Source: Candidatus Mycolicibacterium alkanivorans (GTDB lineage Bacteria > Actinomycetota > Actinomycetes > Mycobacteriales > Mycobacteriaceae). From it: a stretch of 64,000 nucleotides of DNA. The notes below the pieces were generated by a model. The model searched no databases. It was not told the DNA's origin and worked only from the letters and a program-made list of their open reading frames with translations. Positions 58,455 to 64,000 of this stretch are shown here, in pieces. Position numbers and translations under genes: made by a program. Numbering within the stretch: position 1 is the first letter of the stretch; each line of letters begins with the position of its first letter. The DNA lies in NCBI RefSeq assembly GCF_022760805.1, contig NZ_JAIVFL010000001.1, forward strand, positions 2,728,001 to 2,792,000, written 5' to 3'.

Positions 58455-60144
58455 GTGCGTGGGTCAGTAACTTGCGGTCGTGGGTGTGTCGTTCTGCTGT
58501 CTGGGCGTGCGATCGACAAGGCTTGGGTTGTGAGCGTGACAGCAGCCGGGGATCAGATGTTGGAGATCGATTGTGGGGTGGCGGGGTCTCCGCGGGCGCG
58601 GGGGCAGGGTCCGGTCGATAAGACGTTCCGGCTGTATGACCAGGATCAGTCGTTTCTGATGCCGCCGTCGCTGCGGGACTGGCTTCCCGGCGATCATCTG
58701 GCGTTGTTCGTGTCCGAACTGGTCGACGAGGTTCTCGATCTGTCACCGTTTCTGGCCGCCTACACCGAGGCCCGCGGCTTTCCGCCCTATCACCCCCGGT
58801 TGATGCTCAAATTGCTGCTCTACGGGTACACGACCGGGGTGCGTTCGTCCCGCAAGATCGAGACCCGCTGCCATGACGATGTGGCGTTCCGGTTCTTGTC
58901 GGCGAACACGGCACCGGATTTCCGGTCGATCGCCCGATTCCGGACCCGTCATCTTGACGCGCTGGAGGCACTGTTCGTCGAGGTGCTCACGCTGTGCCGG
59001 GAGGCGGGCATGGTGACGATGGGTCGGGTGGCCCTCGATGGCACCAAGGTCCGGGCGAACGCCTCGCGGCACAAGGCGATGAGCTACGACCGGATGGTCG
59101 AGGCGCACGCGCGGCTGGCGGCGGAGGTCGCCGAGATGATGGGTGAGGCCCAGCGTGTCGACGCGCAGGAGGATGCCGTCCACGGTGTCGACAATCGTGG
59201 CGGTGACCTGCAGGGGGAGCTGGCCCGGCGCGAGACACGGCTGGCGAAGATCCGCAAAGCCAAGGCCGACCTGGAACAACACGCGAAAGATCAGGCCGCC
59301 GGTAAGGCCCGCGCCAAAGCGGCCAAGGCCGGTCAGGCCGGTGAGGTGGCCGAGGAATCGGCTCGGCGGGCCGCGGAGTCCGCCACCCCGCAGCCCAAGG
59401 CGCAGCGCAACTTCACCGACCCGGACAGCCGGATCATGAAGACCGCCGACGGCAGCTTCCACTACTGCTACAACGCTCAGGCGGTGGTCGACGAGGCCAA
59501 TCAGGTCATCGTCGCGACCGACTCGCGGCCTCCGGCGCCGACAATCCCGCGTTAGGCGACCTGCTCGATCAGACGATCACCAACACCGGGGCCACGCCCG
59601 CTCAGATGCTCGCCGATGCCGGTTATTTCAGCGAGGACAACATCGCCGCCGCACACGCGGCGGGCACCGATCCTTTGATCGCCACGGGTCGACTCAAACA
59701 CGGCGAAACGGTGCCGGATGCGCCGCGGGGCCGGATCCCAACGAATGCCACCCCCAAGGCTCGGATGGCGCGCAAGCTGCGCACGAAGAAGGGTAAGGGC
59801 TGCCTACTCCCGGCGAAAGGTCATCGTCGAGCCAGTGTTCGGGCAGATGAAGACAACCCAGGGAGCGGGCCGGCTCCTGCTGCGTGGCCACGATCCCGCC
59901 CGGTCCGAATGGCGGCTCCTCGCCGCCTGCCACAACCTGCGAAAGCTGTTCTCCTACACCGGAACAACGACGCTGGCCACCGCTTGAGGTGATCTGGGGC
60001 CCGTATGGCGGGCCCCCGCGACCCACCCGAACCGCAAAAGTGTTTCGCCGCCACGCGAAACGGCTGGCCATTCCGACACCCCACAGTCCTCGACCTGGAC
60101 CGACACCCCACCACGCCCCGGGGATTCGTTACAGACCCACGCAC
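58455..60144 (+). mobile_element. IS1182-family element inside IS256 copy B
   Basis: The element is 1690 bp with inverted repeats GTGCGTGGGTC and GACCCACGCAC. It is flanked by CTAG at 58451-58454 and 60145-60148. CTAG is the palindromic target characteristic of the IS1182 family. The transposase gene it carries is frameshifted. Confidence 0.92.
58557..59987 (+). pseudogene. IS1182-family transposase with two frameshifts
   Basis: ATG 58557 (MLEIDCGVAGSPRARGQG...) begins a transposase with YHPRLMLKLLLYGYTTGVRSSRKIE, VALDGTKVRANASRHKAM (catalytic region) and a Lys/Ala-rich linker. The first frame stops at 59555. The next frame (ADNPALGDLLDQTI..., MLADAGYFSEDNIAAAHAAG) takes over near 59530. A third (AAYSRRKVIVEPVFGQMKTTQG, LAACHNLRKLFSY) starts near 59795 and ends at 59987. 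Two indels therefore break an otherwise complete about 480-residue gene. Confidence 0.88.
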
Positions 60145-60511
60145 CTAGATGAGACCCTCACGGTCCTGCGCCTGGGTGTACCGCCGACGCTGGCGCGGAC
60201 GTTGCGCTCGACCAACTGCATCGAGTCGATGATCTCGGTCTGCCGCGAACACGCGAGCAATGTCAAGCGCTGGCGCGACGGGCAGATGGCGCTGCGCTGG
60301 TGCGCCGCCGGAATGGTCGAGGCCGGCAAGCAGTTCCGCCGCGTCAACGGTCATCTGCACCTACCGACACTGCGAGCAGCCCTCGAACGTGAGTGCGCCG
60401 AACCTGTCGGACCCGTCGTGCACAATGATCCGGTGAGCGCAGCCTGATGCTCACCGGACCACCACCGAAGTTCCACGGAACTCGGGACAACCTCGTTTCC
60501 GCCTGTAATCG

Positions 60512-61047
60512 GTGGTGGTGGTGGTGGTGCTGGCTCCCGACGGAACTCAGACGAAACACCGGTTGAACCCTGAGTCGTACCTCGGGATCGTCGCCGCCAC
60601 CAACTTCAAACAGCGCGTGCGCAAGATGCTCGAGTACTACCACACCGATCGGCTTAACTACGTCGTGTCGGGCACACCGAACAGACTCGAATACGACCAG
60701 GGCTTCTTCGTCAAACTGGGCGACGGCGCGGCCGGCGTCAAACCGATCGCTCACCTGTACAAGTCACAGGTGTATGCGCTCGCCGAGCATCTCGGGGTAC
60801 CGGCGGAGATCCGATCGCGGCCTTCGACGACCGACACCTACTCAATCTCAATGCCCCAGTCGCAGGCCACGGGAAGAACAACGGCGTGCCGATCGCTGGC
60901 ATCGCGACCGCCACCGGGCTGACGGACGAGGAGGTGCAGCGCGTCTTCCGCGACATTGATCAGAAGCGCAAGACGACGGAATACCTGCACCTGCCGCCGG
61001 AACTCGCGGCGGATGTCCCCGAGATCGCGCGGGCCCTGATGACCTGA
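60512..61047 (+). pseudogene. nadE: NAD synthase (NadE) C-terminal remnant
   Basis: Reading from just after the IS256 right end, TKHRLNPESYLGIVAATNFKQR, MLEYYHTDRLNYVVSGTPNRLEYDQGFFVKLGDG and KPIAHLYKSQVYALAEHLGVP are classic NadE sequence. The ATP-binding SGGVDS region is missing, probably lost with the IS256 insertion. After TTDTYS a short deletion and frame change occur. Another frame resumes YGKNNGVPIAGIATATGLT and ends DIDQKRKTTEYLHLPPEL...ALMT at 61047. NadE-like amidoligases sometimes occur in polysaccharide clusters; here it is a non-functional relic. Confidence 0.7.
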
Positions 61048-61059
61048 ACGGATTATCGC

Positions 61060-61329
61060 CTAGAGACTCGGCTCACGAACGGCCTTCTTGCTCGTGACGA
61101 ATCGAGTGAGATTGGAGATGGTGCCCAGATTCTGAGGCACCGTCTCGGTCTCGGACACCTCGATGCCGAAATGCGACTCGAGGAATTCGATCACTTCCAG
61201 AATCCCGGTGGAGTCGATGACTCCCCCTTCGACCAGCGCATCATCGCCCTTCGGGGTTCTCGCGACATCCCCGAAGAGGTAGTTGGCAGCGACGAAATCG
61301 GTCAATTCTGTCCGGACCAGCGCGTCTAT
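61060..61329 (-). CDS. Acyl carrier protein with an apparent ATA start codon
   Basis: The frame IDALVRTELTDFVAANYLFGD...VIDSTGILEVIEFLE...IEVSETETVPQNLGTI is a stand-alone acyl carrier protein; Ser in DST is the phosphopantetheine site. Homologous proteins usually start about 8 residues before the first available TTG (61305). At that position the codon is ATA (61327-61329), with GGAGAAGA just upstream. Either ATA serves as a weak start, or an ATG has mutated and the protein is shortened or silent. The gene is convergent with the NadE remnant and belongs, by inference, with the polysaccharide gene at 62388. Confidence 0.65.
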   Translation of the reverse strand: MDALVRTELTDFVAANYLFGDVARTPKGDDALVEGGVIDSTGILEVIEFLESHFGIEVSETETVPQNLGTISNLTRFVTSKKAVREPSL

Positions 61330-61365
61330 TCTTCTCCAGTGTTTTCGGCGGCCCGTCAGCCACTA

Positions 61366-61392
61366 CCCTGCTGAAGTAAAGCTTCAGCAGGG
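61366..61392. other. Perfect 11-bp hairpin upstream of the acyl carrier gene
   Basis: CCCTGCTGAAG-TAAAG-CTTCAGCAGGG folds with an 11-bp perfect stem and 5-base loop. It lies 36 bases upstream of the ATA codon and 38 bases before the IS5 element. There is no T-run. It may be a regulatory hairpin, a terminator of a lost gene or an end-like relic. Confidence 0.5.
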
Positions 61393-61430
61393 ACCTCGCG
61401 AGCCCGCTTGTCTGCGATGCTTGAGCGTAA

Positions 61431-62375
61431 TGAGGTTTTCTCACTTGGGGCGTGTGAGGTTGGTGTGACTGGAGTTTCCGGCGTGTCGTGAGAGCAAGAC
61501 GTGGGGTCCCTGCTCAAGGATCGGTTTCGACCAAGAAAGCCGTTCCGCTGCAAGAGGACCCCACGTGTTCACCTACCCTGCCAGTTGCGACGTCCCCGAG
61601 GAAACCCTGCTTCAGGTGACCGCGCTGCTGCACGCGCACCGGCGCGAGATCGGCACCCGCGCCGGGCGACGCGCGGGCACGGTGCGCACGCAGGCCAAAC
61701 TGGTGCTCCGGTGGTTCGGCGACGACGCCCCGATCCGGCTGCTGGCCTTCGAGCCCGCGCTGGCGATCTCCACCTGCTACCGGTACCTGCACGAGGCGAT
61801 CGACGTGATCGCCGAACAGGCACCCGACCTGCACGACGTGCTCGACCGGGCAAAGGGGCAGGGCTGGTCGCATCTGACGCTGGACGGGACGCTGATCGAG
61901 ATCGACCGGGTCAACGAGCGCACCGACGAGGGCCATCACCTGTGGTACTCGGGCAAGCACAAGACCCAGGGCGGCAACGTGCAGATCCTCGCCGACCCGG
62001 GCGGGTTCCCGGTGTGGTCGAGCGAGGTCGAACCAGGCAGCATGCACGACATCACCGCTGCCCGCGCCCACTGTCTGGGCGCGCTGTACAAGGCCGCCGC
62101 CGACGGTCTGCCGACCCTGACCGACAAGGGCTACCGAAGGGCCGGGATCGGGGTGCACAGCCCGATCAAAGGCCGTCACCTCGATGTCGCCAATCGCAGC
62201 TACAACACGCTGCTCACCGCGATTCGGGCAATCGGGGAACGCGCCAATGCCGAACTCAAGCAACGCTGGCGGTGTCTTCGGCGAATCAGACTGTGCCCAA
62301 CCAGAATCGGACAGATTGTTGCTGCCGCAATCGTCCTACCGACTCTCCAGAGGGGAAACTACTGAGAAAACCTCA
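61431..62375 (+). mobile_element. IS5-family (ISL2-group-like) insertion sequence
   Basis: It is bounded by the inverted repeats TGAGGTTTTCTCA (61431) and TGAGAAAACCTCA (ending 62375). The element is about 945 bp. The outer flanks (TAA and ATG) show no certain target duplication. It separates the acyl carrier gene from the sugar-phosphate transferase. Confidence 0.82.
61565..62365 (+). CDS. IS5-family transposase (DDE_Tnp_4 type)
   Basis: A 266-residue transposase starting at GTG 61565. The N-terminal helix-turn-helix is in LISTCYRYLHEAIDVI-like sequence. DDE regions: HLTLDGTLIEIDRVNE (Asp), LPTLTDKGYRRAGIGVHSP (Asp) and IGERANAELKQRW (Glu). A GGHHLWYSGKHKTQG-like stretch follows the first Asp, as in HARBI1/ISL2-type enzymes. 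The frame is intact. Confidence 0.9.
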   Translation: MFTYPASCDVPEETLLQVTALLHAHRREIGTRAGRRAGTVRTQAKLVLRWFGDDAPIRLLAFEPALAISTCYRYLHEAIDVIAEQAPDLHDVLDRAKGQGWSHLTLDGTLIEIDRVNERTDEGHHLWYSGKHKTQGGNVQILADPGGFPVWSSEVEPGSMHDITAARAHCLGALYKAAADGLPTLTDKGYRRAGIGVHSPIKGRHLDVANRSYNTLLTAIRAIGERANAELKQRWRCLRRIRLCPTRIGQIVAAAIVLPTLQRGNY

Positions 62376-62387
62376 ATGCACGGCGCG

Positions 62388-63881
62388 TCAGTAGGCGCCC
62401 TTGCGCTGCAGGACTGCCTTCAGCGTCTTCGTGATGATCAGGAGGTCTCCGACCATCGACCAGTTTTCGACATACGACAGGTCCAAACGCACTGCTTCAT
62501 CCCACGGCAGATCCGACCGACCGTTGACCTGCCACAGACCGGTGATTCCGGGCTTGACGAGCAGCCTTCGGAGAACTTCAACATCGTAGGCTTCAACCTC
62601 ACGCCTCAGCGGCGGACGTGGACCCACGACGCTCATTTCGCCTCGGAGCACGTTGAAGAACTGCGGCAGCTCATCAATACTGAATCGCCGCAAGAAGCGA
62701 CCTACGGGGGTTATCCGAGGGTCGTTTCGGATTTTGAAGAGCAGCCCGTCGCTTTCGTTGGCGGCCAGCAGCCTCGCCAACTGCTTGTCGGCATCCTGGA
62801 CCATGGTGCGGAACTTCAGCATCGCGAAGGGATTGCCGTCGATTCCGATCCGCTCAGACGAATATAAGATCGGGCCCTTGCTGCCGATCTTGATGGCGAT
62901 CGCAGTGATGAGCAGCATAGGCGAGGTCACCACGAGGATGGCCAGCGCAAAGCAGAAGTCAAAAGCGCGCTTCTGGAACCGCTTTGAACCGCGATACTGC
63001 GGTTTTTCGATATGCAGCAGCGGAAGCCCGGCGATCGGACGCATCAGCAGCCGCGAGAGCGCGACATCCATGACTCCGGTCGTCACCACGAGATCAACGC
63101 CCATCGGCTCGAGGTCCCAGATGAGCCTGCGGATTCCGCGGACACCGAAGCACTCCGTGCCGGCAATCGCCACTGTGTCGGCACCGCAGGTGCGGATAGC
63201 GTTCAGCATGTTGGCTTCGTCACCGACGATGGGGATTTCACTGCCGTTGACAGTCAGGTGTTCGCCTTTCGGAGGCCCGTAACCCGGTATGCCGACCCCG
63301 ACGACCCGATAGCCGTCCGCGCGGTTCCGGGTCAGTTCGTTGATGAGATCGGCCACGGCAGCACTTTCCCCGAACGCCAAGACGGACGTTTGGCATCCGC
63401 CCTCCGCCCGTTTGCGCGCAAGAGCTGCATGCCATGTCCACCTGCTCAGCACGAGTCCGACGGTCCCGACGGGAAGCGCTACTGCCAAATAGCCGCGAGC
63501 GATGTCAAGCTTGAGCAGAAGTGTGACGATGGCAATCGCGCCGAAAGTATAGAAAGACGCGGAGACCACCCGCCGATACTCCTCGACACCGGTTCCGGCG
63601 ATCCTCGGGGATGCGGTACGGAATCCGGCCAGGGCCGACAGCCATGCTATGACGAACAAAGCCGAAAAGGTCGGCACGTAGTAACGCTCGTATCCCGGCG
63701 GAGCCAATGTTTCGCCGAATCGCGCACGTTGCGCGAGGAGCACCGCGCCGCATACCACAATGAAGTCGCTGATCCGTAGCTTAGCGACGTATCGCCTCTG
63801 CCACGTCGACCGTTCGAACACACCGCTCGGTGTGTCCACCGCGCACCGAGTCGGGGTTGGCTCCAAAACAAGTTCGTTCAT
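62388..63881 (-). CDS. Polyprenyl-phosphate sugar phosphotransferase (polysaccharide initiating enzyme)
   Basis: A 497-residue membrane enzyme; ATG 63879-63881 is preferred over 63908. Four or five N-terminal membrane helices precede a CoA-binding-like domain (VLAFGESAAVADLINEL), then a fifth helix (AFDFCFALAILVVTSPMLLITAIAI). The catalytic C-domain of the WbaP/bacterial sugar transferase family follows: SSERIGIDGNPFAMLKFRTM, IDELPQFFNVLRGEMSVVGPRP and KPGITGLWQVNGRSDLPWDEAVRLD. It moves a sugar-phosphate from a nucleotide sugar to undecaprenyl (or decaprenyl) phosphate, the first step of an exopolysaccharide repeat unit. The rest of the cluster lies beyond the window. Confidence 0.93.
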   Translation of the reverse strand: MNELVLEPTPTRCAVDTPSGVFERSTWQRRYVAKLRISDFIVVCGAVLLAQRARFGETLAPPGYERYYVPTFSALFVIAWLSALAGFRTASPRIAGTGVEEYRRVVSASFYTFGAIAIVTLLLKLDIARGYLAVALPVGTVGLVLSRWTWHAALARKRAEGGCQTSVLAFGESAAVADLINELTRNRADGYRVVGVGIPGYGPPKGEHLTVNGSEIPIVGDEANMLNAIRTCGADTVAIAGTECFGVRGIRRLIWDLEPMGVDLVVTTGVMDVALSRLLMRPIAGLPLLHIEKPQYRGSKRFQKRAFDFCFALAILVVTSPMLLITAIAIKIGSKGPILYSSERIGIDGNPFAMLKFRTMVQDADKQLARLLAANESDGLLFKIRNDPRITPVGRFLRRFSIDELPQFFNVLRGEMSVVGPRPPLRREVEAYDVEVLRRLLVKPGITGLWQVNGRSDLPWDEAVRLDLSYVENWSMVGDLLIITKTLKAVLQRKGAY

Positions 63882-64000
63882 GTCGGCCGATTTGCGAGTC
63901 GGCCCCACTGTCTCTTGGGCGCCGGCCCGCCGCAGTCGTTCTCGTCCCGCGCTACCGAGTTGAGGGATTGCAGGGATGGGCGTCGCCTCACGCTGATCCA

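Larger units (their letters stand above)
57455..60447 (+). pseudogene. IS256-family transposase, copy B, split by IS1182
   Basis: From ATG 57455 the gene matches copy A almost residue for residue (a few changes such as GQQVTE for GERVTE) up to the codons for LREGL at 58454. It is then interrupted by IS1182 and resumes DETLTVLRLGVPPTLARTL at 60149, ending at 60447. The 4-bp CTAG duplication (58451-58454 and 60145-60148) lies at the break, and excision would restore the frame. As it stands, no complete transposase can be made. Confidence 0.9.
55380..60494 (+). mobile_element. IS256-family element, copy B, with nested group II intron and IS1182
   Basis: The left inverted repeat begins GAGATTGTCCCGGGTCTCGTAGAACTT at 55380 but is split at 55406/57371 by a group II intron. 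The transposase gene from 57455 is split again by an IS1182 element (58455-60144). The right inverted repeat ends at 60494. Removing both insertions leaves about 1.46 kb, the size of copy A. It is a three-layer nest. Confidence 0.88.

Noticed and set aside
60512..60545. GGT trinucleotide repeat as a possible microsatellite
   Set aside because: Only about six GGT/GTG units at the IS256/NadE junction; short and not obviously variable.

Overview
The window is GC-rich DNA with the gene style of a high-GC actinobacterium. Mycobacterium or Mycolicibacterium is most likely: there is an FprB-type 7Fe-ferredoxin/NADPH reductase, an MpaB-type oxygenase, a LIP-family secreted lipase, a decayed Gly/Pro-rich protein of ESX-substrate style, and many GTG/TTG starts. 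The density of insertion sequences, nested insertions and broken genes points to a plasmid or genomic island. I see no rRNA, tRNA, CRISPR array or replication origin.

Layout. (1) 1-24,700 is an insertion-sequence graveyard. It holds three IS1380-family copies (one interrupted by a group II intron), two different ISL3 elements, one IS256 element, two tandem IS701 elements, and the host genes they broke: an MFS transporter, a Gly/Pro-rich protein, an MpaB-type oxygenase, a TnsA-like endonuclease and an ABC-2 permease. A YncE-type lipoprotein and a few small proteins remain intact. (2) 24,633-45,158 is an intact catabolic island. The minus-strand operon 32,639->26,203 encodes, in transcription order, an aldehyde dehydrogenase (XylC-like), a zinc alcohol dehydrogenase (XylB-like), a XylM-type side-chain monooxygenase, Rieske dioxygenase alpha and beta subunits, and a cis-diol dehydrogenase. 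An FprB-type reductase and a MarR regulator lie upstream on the same strand. From the MarR gene a divergent plus-strand operon (35,474-45,158) encodes a class III (LigB-type) extradiol dioxygenase, an ACMSD-type amidohydrolase/decarboxylase, acylating acetaldehyde dehydrogenase, 4-hydroxy-2-oxovalerate aldolase, C-C hydrolase, a XylA-type ferredoxin reductase, two MhpD-superfamily enzymes, 4-oxalocrotonate tautomerase and 2-hydroxymuconic semialdehyde dehydrogenase. (3) 45,400-55,350 is mixed accessory DNA: a SnoaL protein abutting a luciferase-like fragment, a truncated alpha-2-macroglobulin, a coupled LamG/Vps62-like pair, a TetR/SDR divergon and a VOC protein. (4) 55,380-60,494 is a Russian-doll element: an IS256 copy carrying a group II intron in its left inverted repeat and an IS1182 element in its transposase. 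(5) 60,500-64,000 is the edge of a polysaccharide locus: a NadE remnant, an acyl carrier protein, an IS5 element and a polyprenyl sugar-phosphate transferase.

How the genes fit together. The catabolic island reads as full mineralisation of an alkylbenzene such as toluene, xylene or cymene. Methyl oxidation by XylM with XylA, then XylB and XylC, gives a benzoate. The Rieske dioxygenase and SDR make a dihydroxy compound. The LigB-type enzyme opens the ring. The ACMSD-type enzyme probably removes the retained carboxylate. Dehydrogenase/tautomerase/decarboxylase and hydrolase branches then converge on hydratase, aldolase and acetaldehyde dehydrogenase to give pyruvate and acetyl-CoA. A TOL-style upper pathway joined to a carboxylate-retaining, decarboxylating lower pathway is the most interesting proposal in the window. 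TGASCTAGSTCA operator-like repeats at the XylC-operon promoter, with a matching half-site at the divergent promoter, suggest MarR control of both operons.
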